Origin: DATHBD01 sp035296325
GTDB lineage: Bacteria > Actinomycetota > Actinomycetes > Mycobacteriales > Micromonosporaceae
Assembly (NCBI GenBank): GCA_035296325.1
Contig: DATHBD010000014.1
Location: 1 to 64,000 of the forward strand
DNA length: 64,000 nucleotides
Reading direction: 5' to 3'
The first letter of the stretch is position 1, and the number at the start of each line of letters is the position of its first letter. A program made the position numbers and the translations under genes. This document shows, piece by piece, positions 50,608 through 61,866 of this stretch. The notes beneath the pieces were generated by a model. The model saw only the letters and a list, made by a program, of their open reading frames with translations, was not told the origin of the DNA and did not search any database.

Positions 50608-52151
50608 TTCCCGGCCTCCTTGGTGGCGTTGCCGACGGTCGGAGCGGGATCGCTCTTCCCGACGTCCTGCAGGGTGGCCTGCACAGCCGGGTTGATGATG
50701 TCGATCACCGGCTTGGGATAGAACCCGAGGAAGAGGATGAGCGCGATCAGCGGCGTCACCACCACCGCCTCACGGACCGACAGGTCCCGCCGCATCCCCT
50801 CCGCCTTGGCCATCACCGGGTTCACCGTGCCCTGGGTGGTCCGCTGGATCATCCACAGCACGTACCCGGCCGCGAGCACCATGCCGAGCGTGGCGATGAT
50901 CGCCACCGGCTTGTTGACCGTGAAGGTCCCGATCAGCACCAGGAACTCGGAGACGAACGGGGACGTGCCGGGCAGCGCAAGGGAGGAGAGTCCGGCGATG
51001 AAGAACACGCCGGCCAGCACCGGGACCAACTTGCCCGCACCGCCGAAGTCGGAGACCAGCGCGCTGCGGCGCCGGCTGATGAACATGCCCACCACCAGGA
51101 AGAGCAGGCCGGTGGCGAGGCCGTGGTTCACCATGTACAGCACCGCGCCGGTCCCCGCCTGGGTGGTGAAGGCGAAGATCCCGATGCCGATGAACCCGAA
51201 GTGCGCGATCGACGTGTACGCCACCAGGCGTTTGAGGTCGTTCTGCCCGACCGCGAGCAGCGCGCCGTAGATCACGCCGACCAGCGCCAACCCCAGACCC
51301 AGCGGCGCGAAGTACTGGGACGCCTCCGGGAACAGCGGCAGGCAGTACCGCAGGATCCCGAACGTGCCCACCTTGTCCAGCACGCCAACGAGCAGCGTGG
51401 CGGCCCCCACCGGGGCGGCGCCGCCGGCGTCGGGCAGCCAGGTGTGGAACGGGAAGAACGGCGCCTTGATCGCGAAGGCGAGGAAGAAGCCCAGGAAGAG
51501 CCAGCGTTCAGCGCCGGTCGAGAAGTCCGCGTCGACCAGCTTCTGCCAGTCGAACGTGTGCCCGCCGAGCACCCACAGGCCCACCACCGCGGCGAGCATG
51601 AAGAGCCCGCCGACCAGGGAGTACAGGAAGAACTTCACCGCGGCGTACTGCCGACGCTGGCCGCCGAACGACCCGATCAGGAAGTACATCGGGACGAGCA
51701 TGACCTCGAAGAACACATAGAACAGGAAGATGTCCTGAGCGGCGAAGACGCCCAGCATGGTGCTCTCCAGGAAGAGCAGCAGGGCGAAGTACATCCCGAT
51801 GCCCCGGCGACGCCGCTCGCTCTCGCCGTCGTTGTCGCGCCACGACGCCACGATGACCAGCGGCACCAGGATCGCGATCAGCATCAGCATCACCAGCGCG
51901 ATGCCGTCCGCCGCGAAGGTGAACCGGGCGTCCCAGATCGGAATCCACGGATACGACTCCTTGAACTGGAACCGCTCGCCGCCGGTCGTGAACTTCACGA
52001 ACATCACGATCGTGAGCGCCAGGATGCCGAGCGACCAGGCCAACGCAACGCGCTTGGCCGAGCCCGCCCGGTGCCGCGGCATCATCGCCACGATCACGCC
52101 ACCGACCGCCGGCGCGACGGTGAGCACACTCAGAAAAGGAAACCCGTTCAT
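50604..52151 (-). CDS. nuoM: NADH-quinone oxidoreductase subunit M
   Basis: NuoM is the central antiporter-like membrane subunit of complex I. The 515-residue protein has about 14 helices; the conserved glutamate/lysine pair lies in FFEVMLVPMYFLIG and FAIKAPFFPFHTWLPDAGGAAP, and QNDLKRLVAYTSIAHFGF forms the discontinuous helix. The ATG overlaps the nuoL stop by four bases (ATGA), and the stop overlaps nuoN. Confidence 0.97.
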   Translation of the reverse strand: MNGFPFLSVLTVAPAVGGVIVAMMPRHRAGSAKRVALAWSLGILALTIVMFVKFTTGGERFQFKESYPWIPIWDARFTFAADGIALVMLMLIAILVPLVIVASWRDNDGESERRRRGIGMYFALLLFLESTMLGVFAAQDIFLFYVFFEVMLVPMYFLIGSFGGQRRQYAAVKFFLYSLVGGLFMLAAVVGLWVLGGHTFDWQKLVDADFSTGAERWLFLGFFLAFAIKAPFFPFHTWLPDAGGAAPVGAATLLVGVLDKVGTFGILRYCLPLFPEASQYFAPLGLGLALVGVIYGALLAVGQNDLKRLVAYTSIAHFGFIGIGIFAFTTQAGTGAVLYMVNHGLATGLLFLVVGMFISRRRSALVSDFGGAGKLVPVLAGVFFIAGLSSLALPGTSPFVSEFLVLIGTFTVNKPVAIIATLGMVLAAGYVLWMIQRTTQGTVNPVMAKAEGMRRDLSVREAVVVTPLIALILFLGFYPKPVIDIINPAVQATLQDVGKSDPAPTVGNATKEAGK

Positions 52152-54055
52152 CCCCAGGTCACCGCCATCATCGCCGCTACCACGATCAGGGCACCTCCGA
52201 GGATTGACAGGGCGTAGGACCGGACGTAGCCGGTCTGAGCGCGACGCATCCGACCCGACCCGCCACCGATGGTGGCGGCGAGTCCGTTGACCAGGCCGTC
52301 GACGCCCCGGTTGTCGAAGTAGACAAGCGCCCGGGTCAGGAAGCGGCCGGGCAGCTCGAACAACACCTGGTTGACCAGGTCGAAGTACAGGTTGTTGCGG
52401 GCGGCGGTGACCACCGGCCCGGCCGGCTGCTCGACGAGCGCCGTGCCGTTGCGGAACAGCATGTACGCGCCACCGGCGCCGGCCAGCGTGACCAGGATGG
52501 TGATGCCGGTCAGCAGCCAGTTGTGGCCGTGCGCGTGCAGCTCACCGCCGAAGACCGGGTTGAGCCAGTCGACGACCGAGGTCGCCATCAGACCACCGGC
52601 GGCGACCGAGCCGACCGCCAGCGCGATGAGCGGCCCGGTCATGATCGGCGGCGACTCGTGCGGGTGCTCGATGTCCTCGGTCCACCGCTTCGGACCGTGG
52701 AACGTCAGCACGAAGAGCCGGGTCATGTAGAAGGCGGTGAGCCCCGAGCCGAGCAGCGCGGCGGTGCCGAGCAGGAAGCCGAGCCAGCCGCCGTGGTCGT
52801 ACGCCGCCACGATGATCGGCTCCTTGGTGAAGAAGCCGGAGAGCGGCGGGAGGCCGATCAGCGCCAGATAGCCCAGGCCCATCGTGATCCAGGTGATCTT
52901 CATGTACTTGCTCAGACCACCGAACCGGCGGATGTCGGTCTGGTCGTTCATCCCGTGCATCACCGAGCCGGCCCCGAGGAAGAGCCCGGCCTTGAAGAAC
53001 CCGTGGGCCAGCAGGTGGATCAGGCCCAGCGCGTACGCCACGCCGCCCAGCCCCACGGCCAGGAACATGTACCCGATCTGGCTCACCGTCGAGTACGCGA
53101 GGACCCGCTTGATGTCGTCCTTGGCGCAGCCGATGATGCATCCGATCAGCAGCGTCGCCGCGCCGATGCACATGACCACGGTCCGCGCCGTCTCGGAGGC
53201 GTCGAAGATCGGGTGCGCGCGGGCGATCAGGTACACCCCGGCGGTGACCATGGTGGCCGCGTGGATCAGGGCCGACACCGGAGTGGGGCCCTCCATCGCG
53301 TCCGGAAGCCAGGTCTGCAGCGGGAACTGGCCGGACTTGCCGCACGCGCCGAGCAGCAGGAGCAGCGCCATCGCGGTCACCGTGCCGGCCGCCAGCCCAC
53401 TCACGCCGTTGAACACTTCGGCGTAGTCGACCGAGCCGATGGTGGCGAACATCAGGAAGATCGCGATGGCGAAGCCGGCGTCGCCGACCCGGTTCATCAG
53501 GAACGCCTTCTTGCCGGCCGTCGCGGCGCTCGGGCGCAGGTACCAGAAGGAGATCAGCAGATAGCTGGCGAGGCCCACGCCCTCCCAGCCGAAGTACAGC
53601 ATCACGAAGTTGTTGCCCAGGACCAGCAGCAGCATCGCGGCGACGAAGAGGTTGAAGTACGCGAAGAAGCGGCGACGGCCCTCGTCGTGCGCCATGTACC
53701 CCACGGCGTACACGTGGATCAGGAACCCGACGCCGGTGATCAGCAGGACGAAGATGCCGGCCAGCGGGTCGAAGAGCAGCCCGAAGTCGACGTTCAGACT
53801 GCCGACCGGCATGAACGTGAACAGGCTGATCTCGGCCGAGCGGGCGTCGTCGGCCAGGCCGCGCAACTGGACGAAGTACACCAGCGCGAGCAGGAACGAG
53901 ACGCCGACGCTGGCCACGCCGAGCAGATGCCCCCAGCGGTCGGCCCGCCGGCCGAGCAGTAGCAGCACGGCCGCGCTGGCCAACGGGATCGCGATCAGCA
54001 GCCAGAAGCTGGCGAGGAAGCCGCTGGCGTGCGCGAACTCCACGGATTCTTGCAC
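52148..54055 (-). CDS. nuoL: NADH-quinone oxidoreductase subunit L
   Basis: NuoL is the distal antiporter-like subunit of complex I, with the long lateral helix at its C-terminus. The 635-residue protein has about 16 helices. Signature segments are MLYFGWEGVGLASYLLI (conserved Glu), SGQFPLQTWLPDAMEGPTPVSALIHAATMVTAG and CAKDDIKRVLAYSTVSQIGYM. It starts 10 bases after the nuoK stop, and its own stop overlaps nuoM. Confidence 0.97.
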   Translation of the reverse strand: MQESVEFAHASGFLASFWLLIAIPLASAAVLLLLGRRADRWGHLLGVASVGVSFLLALVYFVQLRGLADDARSAEISLFTFMPVGSLNVDFGLLFDPLAGIFVLLITGVGFLIHVYAVGYMAHDEGRRRFFAYFNLFVAAMLLLVLGNNFVMLYFGWEGVGLASYLLISFWYLRPSAATAGKKAFLMNRVGDAGFAIAIFLMFATIGSVDYAEVFNGVSGLAAGTVTAMALLLLLGACGKSGQFPLQTWLPDAMEGPTPVSALIHAATMVTAGVYLIARAHPIFDASETARTVVMCIGAATLLIGCIIGCAKDDIKRVLAYSTVSQIGYMFLAVGLGGVAYALGLIHLLAHGFFKAGLFLGAGSVMHGMNDQTDIRRFGGLSKYMKITWITMGLGYLALIGLPPLSGFFTKEPIIVAAYDHGGWLGFLLGTAALLGSGLTAFYMTRLFVLTFHGPKRWTEDIEHPHESPPIMTGPLIALAVGSVAAGGLMATSVVDWLNPVFGGELHAHGHNWLLTGITILVTLAGAGGAYMLFRNGTALVEQPAGPVVTAARNNLYFDLVNQVLFELPGRFLTRALVYFDNRGVDGLVNGLAATIGGGSGRMRRAQTGYVRSYALSILGGALIVVAAMMAVTWG

Positions 54056-54065
54056 CGGAGCCCTC

Positions 54066-54365
54066 TCAGTACTTCAGCAGGTTGGCGTCGTCAACGCTCG
54101 CCGAGCGCCGAGTCCGGAAGATCGACATGATGATCGCAAGCCCGACCACGACCTCGGCGGCCGCCACCACCATCACGAAGAAGGCCATCACCTGACCGTC
54201 AAGCGTGCCGTTGATCCGGCTGAACGTGACCAGGGTGAGGTTGGCGGCGTTGAGCATGAGCTCGATGCACATGAAGAGCACGATCGCGTTGCGGCGGATG
54301 AGCACACCCACCGCGCCGATCGTGAACAGCATCGACGCCAGGATCAGGTAGTACGTAGCCGTCAC
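54066..54365 (-). CDS. nuoK: NADH-quinone oxidoreductase subunit K
   Basis: NuoK is a small three-helix subunit of the complex I membrane arm. The 99-residue protein contains MLFTIGAVGVLIRRNAIVLFMCIELMLNAAN, described as helices 1-2 with the conserved proton-path glutamate in CIELMLN, and AAAEVVVGLAIIM with the second glutamate. GTG at 54365 gives the normal length. Unlike the other junctions, it is separated from nuoJ by 115 bases, filled by a small frame that overlaps both. Confidence 0.96.
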   Translation of the reverse strand: MTATYYLILASMLFTIGAVGVLIRRNAIVLFMCIELMLNAANLTLVTFSRINGTLDGQVMAFFVMVVAAAEVVVGLAIIMSIFRTRRSASVDDANLLKY

Positions 54366-54484
54366 TGAACTGTCCTTTCGCTCGCTCGCGCGGCGCTCAA
54401 CGCGACGTCTTCCCTCGGCTCCGCGGCGACTCCGTCGACGCTCCACCTCAGTCCAGACGCCGCCGCGCCAGCTCGCTCGCTCAT
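54362..54484 (-). CDS. 40-codon frame filling the nuoJ-nuoK gap
   Basis: A 40-residue frame begins M-S-E-R-A in an ATGA overlap with the nuoJ stop and ends in a GTGA overlap with the nuoK start. It has no membrane segment and is Arg/Glu/Ala-rich. Both ends contain GAGCGAGCGA, as if a repeat had been inserted and kept the reading coupled. It may be a non-functional bridge or an accessory peptide. Confidence 0.35.
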   Translation of the reverse strand: MSERAGAAASGLRWSVDGVAAEPREDVALSAARASERTVQ

Positions 54485-55263
54485 TGGTCTGTCCCCTTCG
54501 GGGCGGCCTCGGCCGAGGTGAGCTCGCGGGTGGGCAGCAGCTTGGAGATGCTCCGCTCGGAGGCGGTGCCGTCGGGCAGGCGGGCCGGTGTCGCCACCGA
54601 GTCCGACGTCGCGAAGACGCCGGGTCCGGCCTTCGGGCCGGGGTAGTTGCCCGGCGCGAAGCGGTCCCGCATCATCTGCGGCTGCGTACGCTTCTCCTCC
54701 TTGGCACGCTCCACATGGGCCAGGATCATCGCGCCGACCGCCGCGGTGATCAGCAGCGCGGAGGTGACTTCGAAGGCGAACACGTACTTGGTGAACAGCA
54801 GCGCCGCGATGCCCTGCACGTTGCCGCCCGCGTTCGCCTCCGCCAGGCCCTGGCTGTTGATCTGGGCGTCGGTGCCCAGCGCGCGCCACAGGCCTGCGCC
54901 GATCAGTCCGGCGAACCCGATGCCGAGCACGATCGCGGCCATCCGCTGGCCGCGCAGGGTCTCGATCAACGCGTCCGAGGAGTCCCGGCCGACCAGCATC
55001 AGCACGAACAGGAACAGCATCATGATCGCGCCGGTGTAGACGATGATCTGCACCAGCCCGATGAAGGGCCCGGCCTGCACGACGTAGAAGACGCCGAGGC
55101 AGAGCATCGTCACCACGAGGAAGAGCGCGGAGTGCACCGCGTTGCGGGCCCACACCATGCCGATGGCACAACCCAGCGCGATCGGGGCGAGGAGCCAGAA
55201 GACGGCTGCCTCGCCGCCCTTGATCGCGTCACCCGCGGCCAGTACATCGAGTGCGACGCTCAT
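54481..55263 (-). CDS. nuoJ: NADH-quinone oxidoreductase subunit J
   Basis: NuoJ is a five-helix membrane subunit of complex I near the quinone site. The 260-residue product has AVFWLLAPIALGCAIGMVWARNAVHSALFLVV, described as helices 1-2, and the pi-bulge helix LVQIIVYTGAIMMLFLFVLML. A hydrophilic C-terminal extension of about 70 residues (with RFAPGNYPGPKAGPG) is longer than in proteobacteria, as is usual in actinobacteria. The ATG overlaps the nuoI stop by four bases. Confidence 0.96.
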   Translation of the reverse strand: MSVALDVLAAGDAIKGGEAAVFWLLAPIALGCAIGMVWARNAVHSALFLVVTMLCLGVFYVVQAGPFIGLVQIIVYTGAIMMLFLFVLMLVGRDSSDALIETLRGQRMAAIVLGIGFAGLIGAGLWRALGTDAQINSQGLAEANAGGNVQGIAALLFTKYVFAFEVTSALLITAAVGAMILAHVERAKEEKRTQPQMMRDRFAPGNYPGPKAGPGVFATSDSVATPARLPDGTASERSISKLLPTRELTSAEAAPKGTDQ

Positions 55264-55865
55264 CGGTCCACCCGCTGCCCGTACTGAGTGGCCTGCGGTG
55301 CCTCGGCGGGGTCGGCTTCGTCGACCGACTGCACGCGCTCCGCGCCGACCGACGCCCCCGGGTTGTCCAGCGCGCTGAGGTAGTAGTCCTTCTCGGTCTC
55401 GCCGAGCCGCAGCGGGTGCGGGGGCTGCTCCATGCCCGGCAGCAGCGGCGCGAGCAGCTGCTCCTTCGTGAAGATGAGGTCCTTGCGGTCGTCGCGGGCT
55501 AGCTCGTACTCGTTGCTCATGGTCAGCGAACGGGTCGGGCAGGCCTCGATGCACAGCCCGCAGAAGATGCAGCGGGCGTAGTTGATCTGGTAGACCGCCC
55601 CGTAGCGCTCACCCGGCGAGAAGCGGAGATCCTCGGTGTTGTCCGCGCCCTCGACGTAGATGGCGTCGGCGGGGCAGGCCCAGGCACACAGCTCACAGCC
55701 GACGCACTTCTCCAGGCCGTCCGGGTGCCGGTTGAGAATGTGCCGACCGTGGTAGCGCGGCGCGACCAGCTTCCGCTGCTCCGGGTACTCCTCGGTGACG
55801 ACCTTCTTGAACATGTGCGAGAAGGTCACCCCGAAACCCTTGATGGTGCCGAGAACGGCGCCCAC
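55260..55865 (-). CDS. nuoI: NADH-quinone oxidoreductase subunit I
   Basis: NuoI carries the two 4Fe-4S clusters N6a and N6b that pass electrons toward N2. The 201-residue protein has two CxxCxxCxxxCP motifs: CVGCELCAWACP and CIFCGLCIEACP. The GTG start at 55865 has GGAGG at a six-base spacing and is one base beyond the nuoH stop. The C-terminal tail (about 45 residues, acidic) is longer than in E. coli. Its stop overlaps nuoJ. Confidence 0.97.
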   Translation of the reverse strand: MGAVLGTIKGFGVTFSHMFKKVVTEEYPEQRKLVAPRYHGRHILNRHPDGLEKCVGCELCAWACPADAIYVEGADNTEDLRFSPGERYGAVYQINYARCIFCGLCIEACPTRSLTMSNEYELARDDRKDLIFTKEQLLAPLLPGMEQPPHPLRLGETEKDYYLSALDNPGASVGAERVQSVDEADPAEAPQATQYGQRVDR

Positions 55866-55866
55866 G

Positions 55867-57240
55867 TCAGGCCTCCTTGTCTTCGGCTGAGCTGGGAGTT
55901 GCAGAGCCGGCGGGGGCACCGGTGCGCACCGGCTCCCGCCGGGCGATCATCCGGGTGGCCCGCGGACTCGGGGGCACCTGCAGGTCCAGCGGCGGCAGCG
56001 GGAAGCCGTCCTCGCCACCGACCCGGCCGTCCGGGTCGACCGGCTCGACCTCCACCTCCGGCGGCTTGGGCGCCGGCCAGAACATCCAGACCAGCACGAT
56101 GCCGAGAATGACGCCACCGGCGATCAACATCCGCGGCGTCAGCCCTTCGTTGTCCTTCCACAGGATCTTGGCGCCGGCGAGCGCGAGGATCCAGACCAGG
56201 CTGGTCGGGATGAGCACCTTCCAGCCGAAGCGCATGAACTGGTCGTAGCGCAGCCGGGGCAGCGTCCCACGCAGCCACACGAAGACGAAGAGCAGCATCA
56301 GCACCTTGATGGTGAACCACACCACCGGCAGCCAGCCGCTGTTGGCGCCGTCCCAGATGGAGATCGGCCACGGCGCCCGCCAGCCACCGAGGAAGAGCGT
56401 CGTGCACAGCCCCGAGACGGTGACCATGTTGACGTACTCGGCGAGGAAGAACAGCGCGAACTTCAGCGACGAGTACTCCGTGTGGAAGCCGCCGACCAGC
56501 TCACTCTCGGCTTCGGGCAGGTCGAACGGCGCCCGGTTGGTCTCGCCGACCACGGAGACGAAGTAGATCAGGAAGCTCGGCAGCAGCAGCACCGCGTACC
56601 ACCCCGGCGTGCTGAACTCGAAGCCGCCGAGGCTGATCGGGGTGCCTTTCGCCTGCGCCGCCACAATTTCCGAGGTGGACATCGTGCCGGCGGTCATGAA
56701 GACCGCCACGATGGACAGACCCATCGCGACCTCGTACGAGATCATCTGGGCGCTGGAGCGCAGGCCGCCGAGCAGCGGGTACGTCGACCCGGATGCCCAG
56801 CCGGCGAGCACGATGCCGTAGATCCCCATGGAGGCGCAGGCCAGCACGAGAAGCACGGCGACCGGGATGTCGGTCAACTGCAACGGACTGCGGTTCCCGA
56901 AGATCGACACCGTCGGTCCGAACGGGATGACCGCGAACGCGGTGAACGCGCACACCGTCGAGATCACCGGGGCCAGGAAGAAGACCACCTTGTCGGCGGC
57001 CTTGGGCATGATGTCTTCCTTGAACGCCAGCTTCAACCCGTCGGCAAGCGACTGGAGCAGGCCGAACGGGCCGACCCGGTTCGGGCCGGGGCGCACCTGC
57101 ATGCGGGCGACGACCTTGCGCTCGAACCAGATCGCGAAGAGCGTCATCACCACCAGGAACGCGAAGATGACGACGACCTTGACGAGCACCAGCCACCACG
57201 GGTCAATGCCGAACTCGGAAAGCCCTTCGGCACGCGTCAC
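55867..57240 (-). CDS. nuoH: NADH-quinone oxidoreductase subunit H
   Basis: NuoH forms the quinone-access chamber joining the membrane and peripheral arms. The 457-residue protein has eight to nine helices. The signatures RPGPNRVGPFGLLQSLADGLKLAFKED (here noted as the conserved GPNRVGP loop), ETNRAPFDLPEAESELV and FLRWTL-like VWLRGTLPRLRYDQ are present. A C-terminal extension of about 70 Pro/Glu-rich residues follows the last helix. GTG overlaps the nuoG stop (GTGA). Confidence 0.97.
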   Translation of the reverse strand: MTRAEGLSEFGIDPWWLVLVKVVVIFAFLVVMTLFAIWFERKVVARMQVRPGPNRVGPFGLLQSLADGLKLAFKEDIMPKAADKVVFFLAPVISTVCAFTAFAVIPFGPTVSIFGNRSPLQLTDIPVAVLLVLACASMGIYGIVLAGWASGSTYPLLGGLRSSAQMISYEVAMGLSIVAVFMTAGTMSTSEIVAAQAKGTPISLGGFEFSTPGWYAVLLLPSFLIYFVSVVGETNRAPFDLPEAESELVGGFHTEYSSLKFALFFLAEYVNMVTVSGLCTTLFLGGWRAPWPISIWDGANSGWLPVVWFTIKVLMLLFVFVWLRGTLPRLRYDQFMRFGWKVLIPTSLVWILALAGAKILWKDNEGLTPRMLIAGGVILGIVLVWMFWPAPKPPEVEVEPVDPDGRVGGEDGFPLPPLDLQVPPSPRATRMIARREPVRTGAPAGSATPSSAEDKEA

Positions 57241-59737
57241 TTGACACCTCCTGCTGAGCTGGCCGATGCGGTGGCGGCGGCCGCGGCACTCGTGATCGAG
57301 ACGATCGCCCCTTCGGTCACGCCGAGCGTGCGGCGCACCGTCGAGCCGGGCGAGTTGGTGGGCACCCACACCACGCCGTCGACCATGTCGGTCACCAGCG
57401 CCGGCAGCGTCACGCCACCGCGGGCGGTGCCGACGGTCACCGGGTCGCCGTCGATCACGCCGAGGTCCGCGGCGGTGGCCTTGGAGAGCCGCACCACGGG
57501 TGACCGGGCCGTGCCGGCCAGGTGGTTGTCGCCGTCCTGGAGCGAGCCCAGGTCGATCAGGTGGTGCCAGCTGGCCAGGACCGCCTCGCCCCGGCCCGGC
57601 GCGGGCAGGTCCACCGGCGCCACCTGCGGCGGCCTGGGCCGGGCTGCCCGGGTGTCCGGCGCGACGTCGATGTCGACGTCATCCGGCTCCGGCATCGGCA
57701 TCCGGGCCAGCGCGACGAGTTGGCCGCGAACCACGCCAACGTCGCCGCAGCCCAGCTCGACACCGAGTTGGTGGGCGAGGGCGTCCAGCACGCGGGCGTC
57801 GCTCATTGCGGCGGTGCGCAGCACGTGATCGAACGGCCGGACCCGACCTTCCCAGTTGATGTACGCGCCGGCCTTCTCCACCGCGGGCGCAATCGGCAGG
57901 ACCACGTCCGCCCGGCGCGACACGGCGCTGAGCCGCAGCTCCACGCTGACCAGGAAGCCGACGTTGTCGAGGGCCTCCTCGGCGGCGCGCGGGTCGCGCA
58001 GGTCGGCCGGATCGACGCCGGCCACCAGCAGCCCGCCCAGCTGACCGCTGCGGGCCGCCTCGAGCATCTCGTCACCGTCGCGGCCCGCCGTGCTCGGCAG
58101 CACGTCGGCGTCGAGGTCCCAGGCGGTCGCCAGCTCGGCGCGCGCCGCAGCTGCGGCGACAGGGCGGCCGCCGGGCAGCAGGTTCGGCAGGCAGCCGGCC
58201 TCCAGCGCACCACGGTCGCCGGCCCGGCGGGGCACCCAGACGAGCTTCGCTCCGGTCTCCGCGGCGACCGCCGCGGCGGCCGACAGCCCGCCGGGGACGG
58301 TGGCGAGGCGCTCGCCGACGAAGAGGATGGCGCCGGGCTCGCTGAGCGCTTCGCGGACCATGGCGAACTCGCGCAGCCGCGCCGGCTCACCGCCCGGAGC
58401 GGTGAGCACCACGGTGCCGCCGAGCTTCTCCATGCCACGGCTCACGAACGGTGCCACCGACACGGTCCGCAGCCGGCTGCGACGGTACGCGCTGCGCAGC
58501 CGCAGGAAGAGGATCGGGCACTCCTCCTCGGGCTCCAACCCCACCAGCACCGCCGCAGGTGCACGGTCGATGTCGGCGTAGGTGACGTCCGCCCGGCCCA
58601 CCACCGAGGCGGCGAGGAATTCGGCCTCCTCGGCCGAGTGCGGGCGGGCGCGGAAGTCGACGTCGTTGGTGCCGAGCGCGACGCGGGCGAACTTGGCGTA
58701 CGCGTACGCGTCCTCGACGGTGAGCCGACCGCCGGTCAGCACGCCCACGCCGCCGGCCGCCTTCGCGGCCTGGAGACCCTCCGCGGCGGCGAGCAGCGCC
58801 TCCGGCCAGCTCGCGGTGCGCAGTTCCCCGGTCTTCCGGTCCCGGATCAGCGGTTCGGTGATCCGGTCCGGGGCGGTGGCGTACTGGAACGCCCACCGGC
58901 CCTTGTCGCAGTTCCACTCCTCGTTGACGGCCGGGTCGTCACCGGCCAGGCGGCGCATCACCTTGCCGCGGCGGTGGTCCGCACGCTGGGCGCAGCCCGC
59001 CGCGCAGTGCTCACACGCGTTCGGGCTGGAGACCAGGTCGAACGGGCGCGCCCGGAACCGGTACTGGGCGCCGGTCAGCGCGCCGACCGGGCAGATCTGG
59101 ATGGTGTTGCCGGAGAAGTAGCTGTTGAACGGCACGTCGTCTTCCGGCGAGTCCGGGTCGCCCCGGTAGACGCCGATCTGCTCAGCCGACGAGCGCTCCA
59201 TCAGGTCGATGAACCGGTCGCCGGCGATCTCGTCGGAGAACCGGGTGCAGCGCTGGCACAGGACACAGCGCTCCCGGTCCAGCAGCACCTGCGTCGAGAT
59301 CGCCAGCGGCTTCGGGAATTCGCGCTTCTGCTCGTGGAACCGCGAATCGGTCCGCCCGTTGGACAGTGCCTGGTTCTGCAGCGGGCACTCGCCGCCCTTG
59401 TCGCACATCGGGCAGTCGAGCGGGTGGTTGATCAGGAGGAACTCCAGCATGCCCGACTGCGCCTTCGCGGACACGTCGGAGGTGAGCTGGGTGCGCACCA
59501 CCATGCCCTCGGCGACCGTCTGGCAGCAGGACGCGACCGGCTTGCGCTGCCCCTCGACCTCCACCAGGCACTGCCGACAGGCCCCCACCGGAGCCAGCAG
59601 CGGGTGGTCGCAGAAGCGCGGGATCGAGATGCCGAGCTGCTCGGCGACCCGGATCACCAGCGCACCCTTGGGCGCGGTCACCTCGATGCCGTCGATGGTC
59701 AGCTTGACCATGTCGGTCCGCGGAGCTACTTCGGTCA

Positions 59738-59738
<1 letters not shown>
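57237..59738 (-). CDS. nuoG: NADH-quinone oxidoreductase subunit G
   Basis: NuoG is the largest peripheral subunit and carries several Fe-S clusters. The 833-residue protein has an N-terminal 2Fe-2S domain (CDHPLLAPVGACRQC), the N5 ligands in HPLDCPMCDKGGEC, N4 in CVLCQRCTRF and an additional CEHCAAGC...NCDKGR set consistent with the off-pathway N7 cluster found in some bacteria. A molybdopterin-oxidoreductase-like domain follows. The ATG overlaps the nuoF stop by one base and the stop overlaps nuoH. Confidence 0.97.
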
Positions 59739-61059
<1,321 letters not shown>

Positions 61060-61063
<4 letters not shown>

Positions 61064-61866
61064 TTCACGCCTTCCTTCTGGGGCATCGGGTTGTCGCCGG
61101 CCGGCTTGCCGTCCGAGGCGGCCACGGGGGCCGTCGCCGGCTTGACGTTGCCGGGGCTCTTGGCCGCGCCCTTGTCCTTCGCCTGGTCGGGCTTGCGGAT
61201 CGGGGTGGACGGATCGAAGTTGGGCACCGAGACGCCGAACCGCTCGGCAAGACGGTTGCCCGCGACCGTCGGCTCCCCGGGCGGGCCGTCGGCGAGCGCC
61301 GCGGAGCGGTCGTCGGCGAAACCGGCGAGCTGGACCGACATCTCCCGCAGCGTGCACAGCCGCGCACCGCGGGTCGGCTGCGGGCGCTCGCCGCCCTGGA
61401 GCTGCTTGACCAGGCTGAGCGCCGAGTCCGCGGTCACGTTGTCGAAGTACTCGTAGTTCACGGTCAGCACGGGCGCGTAGTCGCACGCCGCGAGGCACTC
61501 CGCGTGCTCCAGGGTGATCTTGCCGTCGGCCGTCGTCTCGTCGTGGTGCACGCCCAGGTAGGACTCCAGCGCCTGGTACGCCGCGTTGCCGCCGAGCACG
61601 CCGCACATCGTGTTCGTGCACACGCTGACCAGCCAGTCGCCGGTCGGCCGCCGCTTGTACATCGTGTAGAAGGTGGCGACCGCACCCACCTCGGCCTTGG
61701 TGATGCCCAGGACCTCGGCGCAGAAGGCCACCCCGGCCGGCGTCACGTACCCCTGCTCCGCCTGCACCAGGTGCAGCAACGGGAGCAGGGCGGAGCGGGA
61801 CCGACCCTCGGGGTACCGCGCAATGATCTGCGCCGCGCGCTCGCGGGTCTCTTCACTGAAGATCAT
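61060..61866 (-). CDS. nuoE: NADH-quinone oxidoreductase subunit E
   Basis: NuoE is a thioredoxin-like subunit with the 2Fe-2S cluster N1a. The 268-residue protein contains the ligand pairs in CTNTMC and ECLAAC, after VATFYTMYKRRPTG. A C-terminal extension of about 100 residues (Pro/Lys-rich, KPDQAKDKGAAKSPG) is much longer than in E. coli and probably disordered. The ATG overlaps the nuoD stop, and its stop overlaps nuoF. Confidence 0.97.
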